From assembly GCA_025602915.1 (NCBI GenBank), contig JAHLJZ010000023.1, positions 124,001 to 188,000 of the forward strand: a stretch of DNA of 64,000 nucleotides, given 5' to 3'. The stretch's first letter is position 1. The number at the start of each line of letters is the position of its first letter. The notes below the pieces were generated by a model. The model saw only the letters and a list, made by a program, of their open reading frames with translations, did not search any database and was not told the origin of the DNA. This document shows, in pieces, positions 1 through 11,489 of this stretch. Source of the stretch: Paraphysoderma sedebokerense. Its lineage: Eukaryota; Blastocladiomycota; Physodermatomycetes; Physodermatales; Physodermataceae. The translations under genes and the position numbers were made by a program.

Positions 1-3000
1 TTCATTCACCATTTTATCTTCCTCGTAAACTTGTTTCTCGTGCCAAGCTTCTTCTAGTAGGGTTTGATAGTCGATAGGTACAATGATACCAGAGACGACG
101 GGGATACAACGACGTGATTTATATTCGAATCCTGTTAATGCTGGCGCAAACGGAATGGAAAGTCGTTTGGCGAGGGTAGCAATGTTGGGTACTAATTTTT
201 GATTGAATTTTGAATAATCAACACGGGTAGAAGAGAAAAACGAGAATGGTGAGGTTTCAAGGTAAGAAATGAGTTAAATGAACTGGAGAAAAAACGTAAA
301 AGAGGCTTACGATCTAAATGAACTCCACCGATGGGACACATTTCTTTAGTAAACAATTCTACCTTTCCGTATTCATTTGTCGGAATTTTCCCATTCACAA
401 TCGGCAATGGTTGATATTTTTCTGTCTGCCAGTACCCAAACAATGGTACCATTTTGGTTCCCTCGTTTAATGCATTTAGAGAATCTTTCGAGTTCGAAGC
501 CGAAGAAGTCGTCGTGGATCGAGATTTTATATGTTTAACGGGATCTTCCATGGACTATCATCCAATTTAAAGTCAGATGAACCCAAAACAAATGAAAATT
601 AAGCAACATAGATAGACAAATAAAATAAATCAGATAAAACCCTCACCTTGACGACCCGTCCTTGTTTTAACCATCCCTCACTACTATTCAACAATTGAAC
701 ATTGGCCCTCGGATAAACCGGTTCACCTCTAACGTGACCCAAAACCGGTAGTTTAGGGTGAATCGTTTCATACTTTTTGAGATGTCGTTCTAGAACGTAT
801 CTAAACAAGCAAATTACCAATTCGAATGGGTTAAATCAAACTTTTCCAAACTTTTTCAGATTAAATAAGAAGAAAGAAAGTAAGATACAAACAATGGGTG
901 TCCTTTAAACCCACCGATACTCCCCGGCATACTTTCATTCAATTTATTCTGTTCCAACTCCAACTCTTCTTTTTCTTTTTCTTCTTCATCTCCACCTCGA
1001 TCTTTATCATCCGATTTATTGAACACCTTTAACACCTTTCCCCACCATTTCTCGTCTACCCTGTTTTTCAGAGATTTTGAAAGGTAAGTAGAAGTATACC
1101 GAGGTGTTAAATCTTTTATGGTTGAGTCTAAAGTAACACACAATTAACAAGATTCACGCATCAAGACAAATTTAAAACCCGACATACCGGCTTCAAATCC
1201 AACCACATAACTTATACCGTTCGGATCCATAGAACAGATAGAATTTTCTATTGATTTCTGACAATGACAGTCTGCTTTAACGGGGTCTATTGAAATCCAT
1301 TTACTTTCGAGAGGATGGTAGACTTCAACCCATAATCGTAAACACGGGGGAGACTGGGGTGCTGGCGGTGTGGATGTTTGAGTTGCGGATGGAGGTAGTG
1401 ATGAGGTAAGTACGAGAGAAACACAAATTAAACAAATAAAAAAAAGTTTAACATACATTGTATCGATTTATTCGGTTTACTTAATTTTCCTTTTCCTTTT
1501 GCATTATCAGTTTCCCTTCCACTCACATCTCCCTTGCCTCTACCTCTTCCTCGTCCACGTCCACGTCCACGTCCTCTACTCTTTCCCCCCTTAACAACCA
1601 CCAACCGTCCCTTTTCTTTTCCCTTTTCCTTCCCATTAGTTTCATCTTCCTGATTATCACTTTTTTCATCCCCATTCTCTTGGTCATCACTATCACTCAA
1701 TACCACGACTTCTTCTCCCCTCTCATTCACCATTACATTGGCTAACCCCTCACCTTTAAAATTCAAGGCAATAGGGTGAACACTCCCCACCAATCGCGTC
1801 CGAAGGTGGAGTGCCCTACACAATGTACAAAACAAAAGCGACAAGACAGCCGGTGACGCGAGACGTGAAGATAGCGAGATGGGTAACGTTGTACCGGTAC
1901 CGGAGGGTGAGGTAGAAGTAGAAGCTGAATCGGGAGAATTGGAAGAAAAATTGGAGGAAGGTGATACAGTGGATCCGAAATCGTAGTAGTCGTTTGTACA
2001 TTCAAAGTAATCTTTAAACCATTTCACAAGCGACTTTAAATTCGCGTTCAACATCCTCTGATACCTTTCATTCCTTTCATTCTCTCTACACCCATTCACT
2101 CTCTCCCGCTCTTTTCCCTTTCCTTTTGCCTTTCCACTCGATAAGTTGTCTCCTCTGGTTCCGTCAATATTTTGTAAATGATTAAATAATGTTTCGGGTA
2201 CAAGACTGACACATAACGCTTGAATTTCTGGATCGTTGCACCAGTTGTTTCGAATCAAGATGGCGGTTAAAAGGGTTGAGAGGTGAAGTTTGTGAATTTC
2301 GGAACGTAACAGACGATCCGATTTTTTGATGCCACGGAATTTAAGTCGACTAGATTAACGAAAACGAAAACGAAAAAGTTCAAAGTCAATTTGATAATCC
2401 CTACACCTGTTAAAGTTAGTTTGTTTCTTTCCCACCTTTTTATTTTGGGTGCGTCATGTGTAACAGTTACTTCGATCGTTTTTGAAACCGGAATCGGAAT
2501 AGACGGTCCATCATACGTTGATTCGGTCGATGTATTCGGACTTTGTAGCTCTTACAACCCCAACACGAAAAAACGAATTAAAAAAGTCGTCAAACACTTT
2601 TCAATCATGACATTCAGAGTATAGAGTATCAAATTCAGAGTATAGAGTATCAATATACTCTGAATGTATAAAATAAAGAAATACATAAAATAAAAGGATA
2701 AAAAGAAACATACCAGTCTCAGGTACCACAATTTCTTCCCAAACTTCATCTTCGTCGTCCTCTTCTTCATCATCTTCCTCGTTCTTCGCATTCTCCTCCA
2801 TCATTTCCCCACTTCCGATTTCAATTTCACTTTCATCGTCTTCATTTTCTTCTTCCCTACCCAAATCCAAATCCAAATCTACGTCGACATCCATCTCGTT
2901 CTCGTTTCCCTCTTCCACTTTTCCCCGAACCTCGTCAACGTCACCCTCAAGTTTTACTCTCTTCCTACCCTTACGTTTTCCGTCCCCATTACTTTCCCCA

Positions 3001-3134
3001 TCATCATCCGATCCGCCTTCCCCTTCTTTGTTCCTGTCAACGTCACCTCCACAAACCTCATCAAACCGCCGTCGACGATTACTTATCCCCAACTCCCCCG
3101 ATTCCCTCGATTCCCCCAATCCAATTACCTTCAT
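1..3134 (-). CDS. rad4: Rad4/XPC nucleotide-excision-repair damage sensor (partial, 3' end off the window)
   Basis: Lesion-recognition subunit of nuclear nucleotide excision repair; Rad4/XPC binds distorted DNA and recruits TFIIH. The N-terminus (from 3134) is a very acidic, low-complexity region. A short exon reading IEVTVTHDAPKIKR lies near 2420-2460. Next comes RSEIHKLHLSTLL with RNNWCNDPEIQAL, the usual entry to the transglutaminase-like fold, then a divergent core (RALHLRTRLVGSVHP) holding an Arg-Gly repeat insert near 1540-1580. The BHD region follows: HPKLPVLGHVRGEPVYPR near 760, GYWQTEKYQPLPIVNGK near 430, and at the left edge LSIPFAPALTGFEYKSRR from BHD3. At least six introns are visible. 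Only the last residues are missing. The true start may lie further upstream, because the frame stays open for about 30 codons before this Met. Identity is from recognised family motifs. Confidence 0.88.
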
Positions 3135-3217
3135 TGTATTTCTATTCTTTCCATCTTTTTCGTCCGTTTGATTTGATGCATCGAATGTATCGAATGGATC
3201 TGTTTTACTAACTTTCG

Positions 3218-3765
3218 TTACAAGTCGTCGTCGCTGGGTATAGTGTCCAAAAAAGTGTCCAGAAAGTGGCCGTAATGAATGAATAAATGAATAAACGAAC
3301 GAATGAATGAATGAATGAATAAACGAATGAATTGATCAACCGCCAAACCATGAGCCCGATCAACCAAAAGAATCGGGATAAAGTCATAAACATAAAATAT
3401 GTACATAAAAGAAGAGAGATAATCAATTTTAGGATAGACTTCAGAATGCCCAGGACCCTCTGAACCTGCCGAAAACGATTAAAATATTAGAAGGATGGGG
3501 TGGAGGGTAACGTACCGTTGAGTTTCGGAGTTTCGGGGGCATCAAGTGTGAATTGAACTGTACAGTATAAAGTATTTAAATTTTATTTTTGGATTTGGTT
3601 TCGGATTTGAATCAAGGTAATTGTATTGAAGACATTTTAGGCGGGAAGGAAGGAATGAAGATTTGACGGAATCAAGGGAGTGAAGTAACCGGGACCGGGA
3701 TTTGTCAAGGGATCGGCGATGACAAACAGTTTAAAGTGACGTGCGGTTCGGGGACGGGGACTCAT
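3218..3765 (-). CDS. Unrecognised small three-exon reading frame (doubtful)
   Basis: A start in good context (CCACC before ATG at 3765) opens a frame reading MSPRPRTARHFKLFVIADP. With a GT...TGTACAG intron it continues into VQFTLDAPETPKLNG. A second intron (GTACGT to CGGCAG) leads to SEGPGHSEVYPKIDYLSSFM and a hydrophobic tail ending at 3218, about 120 residues in all. Part of the tail (FIHSFIRSFIHLFIH) is only translation of a GAAT/GAAC tetranucleotide repeat. Both junctions keep frame, which favours a gene, but no family is recognised. It could instead be 5' sequence of Rad4 or chance. Confidence 0.28.
3275..3332. repeat. Tetranucleotide microsatellite (GAAT/GAAC)
   Basis: Runs of GAATGAATGAAT with interspersed AAAC/GAAC variants occupy about 55 bp just upstream of Rad4. 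The repeat is imperfect. It falls inside the doubtful small reading frame on the minus strand. Confidence 0.85.
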
Positions 3766-3924
3766 GGTGGAGGATGGAGGATCCAAAAAGTATGCGTGGA
3801 TTGTATAGTAAAGGAGTTATATTGGTTATTATTTTATTTTATTGAATATTTTACAATTCTCTATGATTTATTTGAAATATAAGGAACGATGAACAGTGAA
3901 TGTGAAAAGTTAGGGCTACGGAAA

Positions 3925-6404
3925 CTACATTTGTCCGTTCCCACTCTTCCCACCATCCACAACGCTACTTAAATACGTTTCATCGTTATACCGATCACAA
4001 CTCAATCCCCTGGCATAACCCGGTACCTTCACCGTTTCTTCACCTCCTTTTTTCATTTGAACGTCACAAAACTCGGTCCCTTGGAATGGTGTAATCGGTG
4101 TAAACTGAATGCCTAAAAGATGACACACATAAAGCGTCACAAGTTCAGCTGTAGATTGAGACGCCATGATACCTAGCCCTGATAATCCAGAGGCAAGGAT
4201 CAAGTTGGTCCAGTTCATTGGTTTCCGGGTTCCAGTGGTCGTGGTGGATGGTTTAGTTGGTAAGGGAGAAGAGATGGAGGGAGCGTGTTGGTCTCGCATT
4301 TGGTGAACGGCGGTCATTAATTTTTGGGGCCATGTCGGTATTGGGTTTGGGATTGAAGGATTCGGTTCGAGAAATTCGAGTGATCCGATTAACGGGAGGT
4401 TTTCTAGAGTTTTGGTATAATAACCCGCCTTTTCTACTACTTTAACACCATTCAATGCATTCAATTGTTCTAATCCTGTCAGGCTCTTCGACGGGACTTT
4501 GTCAGTGGAAGTCAATGGAAGGTACTGTTTGAACTGCGGAAACAAATGACAGAGTCCCCTAAAAACGGTTGTACCGTAGAGTGGGGGTGGTATCGGTGTC
4601 GGTAGAGAAGATTCAATGGAACCAGTAAATTTTGACGGCCGCGGGGATGAAGTAGGAGGAACAGTATACGTCCATATGCCTGTCAAGTGTGGTGCGGTTT
4701 CACTGTTGCAAAGAATCTAATTAGGCAGGAGCACGAAAAGTAGGATCGAGGAACAAGATTGACAAACCCTTGCTTCTCTAGATCTTCCCTCTCGCCTCTA
4801 GTCAACCCTCTACAATGCGGTCTAGGTTCGTTCAAGTTGATGAGCCACTCTAACCCGTTTTTCTGAAGTAGCTGCTTTTCTGAATCTGAAAAGAATAAAC
4901 TCGGGACAGAGTCAGTGTAGATTGTGAATGGGATGATGGGCGTGGAAGGAGGAATTGGCATTGGCAGCGACGGAGCCGCCAAATCTTCTTGGATTGAAGT
5001 CGACGTTGAAGGCGAAGGAAAAGTATAAAGTGTCTATTTGAATTAAATGTGTTCAGCTATTATTGAAGCAAATGGGTGGAAAGGAGAAATCGACGCAATG
5101 AATCAAAAGTATAACCTTTCCGTGTACTTCATTGAACAATGGGATATCCACATCGAATACATCTTTCATAAAGTTTATAATATGAGGTCCGAGGGCGAGT
5201 ACGATTGACTTGGAAGTGATTGATTCACCGTTGGATAGTTTGATCGTGTAAGTCTAGAACAGAAAAGTGGAATAGCGATTTTAGAGATAAAGTTTGATAT
5301 CACCGAAATTAAATGATTCGATTTAAAATGGTAATTCTTTGTAGATTACCTTATCATTTTCAGAGTAAGTGATGTCGAGAGCTTTGGCGGTGATTAGATT
5401 CACCCCATTGTGGATTGACTTTTTCAACAAGAACTTTCCTACAAGATGGCGAAACCGAAAATCAGATTAGACGAAAAGCTCATATTTTCAAGTAATTCAC
5501 GAACAATGGAACAAGTTTACAAGAGGGAATACCCACCTAGCCTTACTACATTCAAATAGCCTGCATTTCTGACGTGGCAGACGGTCTGAATTTCGTGGTT
5601 CAGGGAGGGAAATAAAGATTGTATGATTTGAGTGTCTGTAATGATATCGAATCCGTGGGTCTGACTATGGTAAGAGTCTGTCGAGAAGGAATCAAAGGAA
5701 TGGTGGAAGCGGAGGGGGCCTAAGGTATTAAAGTAAGGTAAGGTACGTGGATGGGCGGGCCGAGCGAGGATTGAAGGGATTGGCAGCAGATCAAGCCATC
5801 AAGGGGGCGGAATGTCCGAATAAAGCAGGGTGGATGGAAAAATTAGAGGACAAGAGATGTCATTTGACAGAGGGTTAGATGATGAGTTGGAAGACACAAG
5901 ACGACACGACACGATTTTGAGTCGTTGAACAAGAAGAAGGGAAGGAAGACACGAACCGCCGCCGACGTTTTCGCTTGCTTGGGCGACGGCCTTGTACATT
6001 TTCCAATTTTCCTTGTCCTTTGAGCAGAGTAGGTATCCGGCCCTTGTGAATTCAAAGCCCTGCTCGTGTTTTGGGACGTTGGTCGGGTGGTTTGGAATGG
6101 ACTCTTCAGATAAGGCCTGGAGGATGAGGATGCTTCTGGAGGCGAGGGCTGTCATGGTGTGGTCGGCGGGGTAGAAGGATCTGAAGCCGCCGGTGGAGAG
6201 CGAGGAGGTGAGTGAGAGCGGTGGAGCTGGGTCTATGAGGGCGATGCGGAGATGGTGGTTGTGGTTGGGAGGAGGAGATGGTTGTCGGGAGAGGGAGTGG
6301 GCGATGGAGCAGCCGACGATGCCAGCACCGAGGACGCAGACGTGGTAATTGGGAGTGGGGGTAGACGTGGGAGTAGGTGTTTGAGTAGAGGAGGAGGAGC
6401 GCAT
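3925..6404 (-). CDS. FAD-dependent oxidoreductase, DAO family (FOXRED1-like)
   Basis: Flavoprotein of the D-amino-acid-oxidase fold. The N-terminus has a Ser/Thr/Pro leader, then YHVCVLGAGIVGCSIAHSLS, a dinucleotide-binding GxGxxG with the following Ala/Ser helix, then LIDPAPP and the STGGFRSFYP segment that contacts FAD in this family. Later exons read QTHGFDIITDTQIIQSLFP, VRNAGYLNVVRLG and IVLALGPHIINFM. The C-terminus has AGYYTKTLENLPLIG and LILASGLSGLGIMASQS, the usual second FAD-contact motif. At least six exons are visible. FOXRED1 relatives are mitochondrial complex I assembly factors, but this group is broad in fungi and the substrate cannot be read. It is transcribed away from the chitinase across a repeat-rich 450-bp promoter. 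Confidence 0.75.
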
Positions 6405-6539
6405 TGCAGTGTCCAGTGGTAGTAAGCAAGTGGCAAGAGGCAGTGAGGCAAGTGGAGTAAGTAATGGAGTGGAGTCGTAGTAATGGACTCAATTAAGCTA
6501 GCAGATCCATCAAGGCAGATCCATCCATCCTAGCAGTCC

Positions 6540-6836
6540 ACTCGTCAAGTGGTTCACTGCTGGTTCACTGCTGGTTCACTGGTAGCAAGCACGCGTCACT
6601 CCACTGCATGTCCACTCCACTGGTTCACCAGTCCACTCCACTGGTTCACCAGTCCACTCCACTGGTTCACCATTGGTTCACATTGTGCCACCATCAGCTC
6701 ATTACATTGACATTCCATTGACATTCCATTGACACTGCCAGATCACTTACCCGATCACTCCCCTCACTACCTATTCCACTTATTACTACTTATTACTTAT
6801 ATCCACTACCTATTCCACTACCTATTCCACTACAAC
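6540..6836. repeat. Simple and tandem repeats in a divergent promoter
   Basis: Between the divergent starts at 6404 and 6852. Three near-identical copies of a 21-bp unit (CCACTCCACTGGTTCACCAGT) lie around 6600-6675, preceded by shorter GGTTCACTGCT copies. They are followed by repeats of TTGACATTCCA (6708-6735) and CTACCTATTCCA (6768-6832). No gene is seen here. Confidence 0.85.
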
Positions 6837-6851
6837 CTCAATACTCACTAC

Positions 6852-9028
6852 ATGCCGCCTTGCTCCCTCCTCTGCCCACTCCTCCTCTTCCTCCTCGCCG
6901 CATCCCTCACACCCTCCCTCCACGCCCAGCAAAAGAAACAGCCCACAGCTCAACCTCAGAACGCTGGTATGCTACCCAACTACATTCTCCTCTCTACCCA
7001 ACCCTCTAACCACACATTCCCCCTCAAGTCTTCTCCTACTACTACTACAGCGAAACGGGGGTAAAGCCCTGGGAAATACCTGGTAAATGCCCTGGCCTCC
7101 TTTTTTTTGCACCCTGCCAACCTGCGCCACCCCTCTCTTATATCATGTCTAACGCACAAATTTAAATTTCCAACCCTCCACTAAAAACTCAGGTTCAAAC
7201 ATCACTCATCTACTGTGGGCCTTTGCGAATATCTACCGTGATGGCCAAGTATCCTTTGAAGGGCCCCCAAATTCAGCCAAGGACTACCTCTTCGGGGCCA
7301 CCAAGCGAGAATTCAGAAATGTCCCCGCTGGTTGTGATTGTCAGGGAACCTGCTTAAAAGGTCTGCCTTTTCCTTCCTTTGGATTCAAAACCCTGCCTAC
7401 TCAAATCGAAATCTAACATATTGCAATTGCCTTTCTTCGATCAACCACTTTGTCATCTAATCCAGGCGAGATGTATCAGTTGTACCTGCTCCGACAAAAA
7501 TTCCCACACTTGAAAATCATCTTGTCAGTTGGCGGGTGGTATGTCTAAATCGGATGCTTATCATCACAATTCTCGGTAAAAGTGTCTTGCTAACATTATG
7601 TAAAATGCTCTTTCTCGCCGTCCAAATAGGGAATGGAGTCATAACTTGTGAGTATCCACAAATCTACTAATTGTCAACTGTGTCTTTCTGCCTTTTGCAT
7701 TTGTGACCTCTATTTAAACCCCGTACTCCTTCAATATCACTCATGCACTCCCATATTCTTTCCTTCCTCCCAAAACCAGCTCTGTCGCTTTATCTAGTCG
7801 AGAAAACCGCCGTCGCACGATTGACACATCAGTCAACCTGATCAAACAATACGGTTTCGATGGCCTGGACATTGATTACGAGTTTCCCAACTACCCCCGT
7901 CCAGAATCCACATGGACAACGTCACCAAACGATTACACCAACCTTGCATTACTTTTAGAAGAATTCAAATCCAACTCCAACTGGAATAAAGACTGGTCAC
8001 TGTCCGTGGCCATGATTGGCCAAAAAACTGGTGACAAAGCCGGAGAAGTCGGGCGCATTGCTAAAGCTGTAGATTATGTGTTGCTCATGGCATACGAATT
8101 TCACCATAATAACAGGAAAACTAGGTTGAGGTATACTTGCGCCTCCTTTTACCAACCAACGTGGGATTACAAATTAGATGTAGCGTATTGACCCTCTTGT
8201 TCTTATTCTTCCTTCAGTGCTGGCTTATTCCCTGCCCCCGCTGATACCCCCGAAGAAAAAGCCGCTACCGTAGAATCATGTGTCAACGCTTATATCCAAG
8301 CCGGAACATCGCCGTCGCAACTCGTTCTCGGTATTCCACTCTAAGGATCCGGCTATGAAAACATTCCGTTACCGTCTTCTTCTTCCTCTGCGCCCCCTAT
8401 CCCGGGTCTCGGTGTGGAATTTGGTAAAGATACAAGAATCACCGCAGCCGTTCCTTACAATACTTTGATCCGATTGACGGATTCATCTGGAAACAGCGGG
8501 AAACAATGGACCTATGCGTACGATGATGTACGAAAAGCCGCTATCTTGAGCAACGGAACCACAATGTATTCCTTTGACGACGTTAGAAGCGTAAAAGATA
8601 AAGTAAAATGGGTCGGCGAAAAAGGATTAGCCGGGGTGATGCTTTGGAACAGTACGCTTCCATTTTATTACCATCGCCTTCCACTCCCATCCCTTGCTCA
8701 TATTTTTTCCCTCGTTTCTTCAATAGGTAACCAAGACACCCTCTCCCCCGCTACATCTCTCCATCTCTCCATTTCCACCGTCTACCCAGTCTCCACGTCC
8801 ACAACAAAAACACCCAAAGATTATTGCTTCAAAACCAGCGACTACTGTAATCTACTCTGCGACTACAAAATCAAAGAACTCAACGTCACAAACGGCGGCG
8901 GTACAGACGAAGGAAGAGGGTGGACTGAAGTCACTGGGATCAGTTCCGACAGCGCGAATTATGAATCAACAATATGGAGTTTAATTTCTCTGTTGGTGAT
9001 ACAAATCACACTGATGTACTCGATATAG
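6852..9028 (+). CDS. GH18 chitinase with an in-frame stop codon
   Basis: Endochitinase-type glycoside hydrolase family 18. It starts with a signal peptide (MPPCSLLCPLLLFLLAASL). Exons then give ITHLLWAFANIYRDGQV, LKIILSVGGW, and the catalytic strand GFDGLDIDYEFPNYP, which keeps the DxxDxDxE signature with its acid/base Glu near 7875. Later come VDYVLLMAYEF and GLAGVMLWNS. At 8342-8344 the frame reads GIPL-TAA-GSGYENIP. Most GH18 enzymes have a Tyr in this GIPxYG motif, so one base (TAC/TAT to TAA) would explain it. The frame is open on both sides. The last intron is 8652-8726. The tail is Cys-containing and ends in a hydrophobic stretch (WSLISLLVIQITLMYS) that could be a GPI signal. As read, the product is cut before the end of the barrel: a young pseudogene, a polymorphism or a base-call error. 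Confidence 0.82.
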
Positions 9029-9867
9029 AAACACCCTGTCCGTCACCCCGACAATTCATCTTACTACCTAGAAAATTTAAAATTTCGATTTTGGAATTCT
9101 CTCACATAAAACCCGTCATCTGCACATTGTACAAAACCAAACACATCTAGAATTCATAAAAAAATCATACAAACTATTTTCAAACCCGTTGCCCTTGTGA
9201 CATCCTTGCTTGTAAACTGGTGAACCGACCCTAAAGAATTATTGTTATAATTTCTCAATTGATTGTAACTGGTTTTGCTCAGTTTGAGGATTAGATAAAA
9301 CTGTTTAGAAACTGTTTTTTATTATTTGTCTCGATGGTGAATGTAAATACTAGAATGTGTAAATTTATATCTTTTTTAATTGTTTTTTTTTGTACGCCCT
9401 AATAAACTATATGAATACAATATCACCAATCATCCTTTTTTTTTTTGTTTTTTTTGACTATATCCAAATTTTCTCATTGGATTCTTGAATTTGAGTTTTA
9501 GTTTGTGTTGGCCACGGAGTAAATTTAAGGTTTTAAAAAAGAAAAAAACGTCAAAAAAAAGTGGTAGTTATATTTGTCTAAACGATGAGTGTAAATACTA
9601 AATTACCGTCTAAATACGTAAATTACATTCTGATGATCGATCCCCAACACGAAAATAATATTACTAATTTTTTTCTATTTTTTTTTAAGATTATTGAAAA
9701 CATTACTTGTCAAGGTACACTAAAAGAGAATGGCATTTACTTTGTGTTGACTCGTAAATTCTCAAAGGACGAAACGGTTGTGGTTGTGGGGTACTAGGCC
9801 TTACCGGCGTCTCTTTTTGTCTACGCGTACGTGCTCCAGAAAGAAACCCGCCACATGTAGTATTTCC
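9029..9867. other. Intergenic, T-rich, no gene seen
   Basis: This is the 3' flank of the chitinase. It has several T8-T10 runs and two loosely similar copies of a segment containing GTGTAAATACTA (near 9340 and 9590). A 70-codon open frame at 9585-9797 has no recognisable features. Confidence 0.6.
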
Positions 9868-10246
9868 TTTACAACTCCCCTCATCACCTCAGTATGTACA
9901 TGAGTGTACATGTTACTATTTCCCGAAGGAATAATATGGGGCAAATGAGGGGTTGAGGGGACTATAAAAGGGTCAAAGGGGAGTACGAAACAACCGTCAA
10001 CGGTATCAGAGCAAGACAGCAAGTTAACAACGCTTAAGGAGCCTGTAATGTAATCAACCGAAAATAGTAATTACCGTTGTACATCCGTTGTTGAACATTA
10101 CTCATGTATCCCCCTGTGTTCTCCTGTGGTTCCTTTGTAAGACCCAGCCCAGACCCTCAACCCCTCATTAGGACCCCCATTGTCCCTTTAGGAAATAGTA
10201 ACGTGTGCACTCATGTACATACTGAGGTGATGAGGAGAGTTGTAAA
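9868..10246. repeat. Long inverted repeat (foldback), possible non-autonomous element
   Basis: The left arm 9868-9959 and the reverse complement of 10153-10246 match over about 92 bp with few differences. Shared blocks include CTCATCACCTCAGTATGTAC, GTTACTATTTCC and AATGAGGGGTTGAGG. The spacer is about 193 bp. Clear terminal motifs or target duplications were not found, so assignment to a MITE is unproven. A TATA-like box lies at the inner end of the left arm. Confidence 0.8.
9963..9970 (+). promoter_or_regulatory. TATA-like box (TATAAAAG) beside the foldback arm
   Basis: A good TATAAAAG match lies on the plus strand directly inside the left arm of the inverted repeat, about 520-600 bp upstream of the seven-helix protein. 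It could start a transcript through the spacer or a long 5' leader. No transcript is shown by the sequence. Confidence 0.35.
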
Positions 10247-10567
10247 TTTGTAAACGGGCTACAGCGCCACCTTACCGAAATTAGCAATTACCGTCTCCCT
10301 AACTGTTGTTGTAAGTCTCTGGGGTCTGGACAGTTCCAGAGCTCTGGCATCAGTGCTGTTGTTCTAAATGCCCTGACAGTAGTACAAGGAAATTGAACAA
10401 TTACTGTTTGCTAGTTTTGAGGTGTGTTAGTGTTTGCGAATATTCGAGAGAGTACATTGTTAACATCTAAAAGAACGGCTATAAATATGCTTCCCTCACC
10501 GAGGAAACTCCTTCAACCCTCCGTTGCTTTACCCTTACCAGATTGCCAACGCAGAAAATCTGAACAG

Positions 10568-11489
10568 ATGAGTTTACCTGGTGTCGCTTTAGCTGGAGTC
10601 GGACTTGGTGTCGCAGTCCAAACGTGCTTTACGTTGTTTCCCTCCAACGATTTCTTAAGTCTGCGTCGCAATAAACCTTTGTTCGTCGCATTACTCACTG
10701 GCTGCATCAGCGTGGTTCTGATGTATATTTTTCTCATTGCGGGTCAGCTCTTGGGATGGAATCGATTTCTTACTGTTACCATCCATGTCCCCGCATTCTG
10801 CCTTGATTACTGCCTTTATTTTATTCTATTAGAGAGAACAGTCCCGATTATAAAGAGTTACCATGCCTCTGTCTCGCCAACATATTTAAAAATTTTCCCC
10901 ATCGTCCTCGCATTAGTGCTCGGTTTCCCCATGTTGGTATTCCTCATAGTATTTGCGATTTACTTTCCGAATATCCCAGCAAACGTATTCGCACATCTCA
11001 GTAACATCTTAGCAGCGCAAACGTTTTTAACTCTTCCCACTTACATGGGTTTAACTGCTTTTTTCTTGCACGCTTTAATCCGCAATCGACCCCCTGGTTC
11101 AATCTTACTGCTCCTCCGAAACAACAATATTCACACTTTGCATCTCCTGATTGATACGGCCATCGTCTGGATCTACTCAGTTTTTAAAATCATCGCGTTT
11201 GCAACTCCCCCAGATTACAACAATCCTAACGGTTACTCTTTTATTCCAGCCTTCGCCGCCGTGTTCAGTTCTGTTATCTATCTCTTGATTTTCAGAGATT
11301 ACGTGAGTCCCCTTTTTCATTCGAAAATCATTGATCCCCGTATACTCATTCTCTCTCTTGACGTAGGTTATTGTGACCAAACATTTTACAAAGGAAATTA
11401 CTAGCATGCAATTCAGTGCTCGAACAGATAAATCTAACCCCGTCACCTCTTTACCGGTAACTAAAGTCGCGGAGACTAGGATTGCTTAA
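10568..11489 (+). CDS. Orphan seven-transmembrane protein
   Basis: Polytopic membrane protein of 285 residues in two exons: 10568-11302 and 11367-11489, with intron GTGAGT to GACGTAG. The splice gives RDYVIVTKHFTKEITSMQ and a short Ser/Thr-rich C-tail ending ETRIA. Seven hydrophobic helices can be drawn, starting with ALAGVGLGVAVQTCF, PLFVALLTGCISVVLMYIFL and PAFCLDYCLYFILL, and ending with SFIPAFAAVFSSVIYLLIF. The topology resembles a receptor with a short N-terminus and cytoplasmic tail, but no GPCR motif (DRY, NPxxY) or family is recognised. The Met at 10568 is preferred. An upstream in-frame ATG at 10487 sits directly on a TATAAAT sequence and would add 27 residues. It is probably a lineage-specific family; function unknown. 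Confidence 0.7.

Noticed and set aside
6106-6492. His/Pro/Arg-rich frames overlapping the first exon of the FAD oxidoreductase
   Set aside because: Shadow frames of a GC-richer Ser/Pro coding stretch.
8328-8346. A 15-nt GT...AG segment spanning the chitinase stop as a micro-intron
   Set aside because: Far below the shortest introns seen here and its removal would delete the conserved GIP motif.
9585-9797. 70-codon open frame in the T-rich gap after the chitinase
   Set aside because: Low-complexity Asn/Phe/Ile-rich translation with no motif and no splice context; typical of AT-rich spacer.
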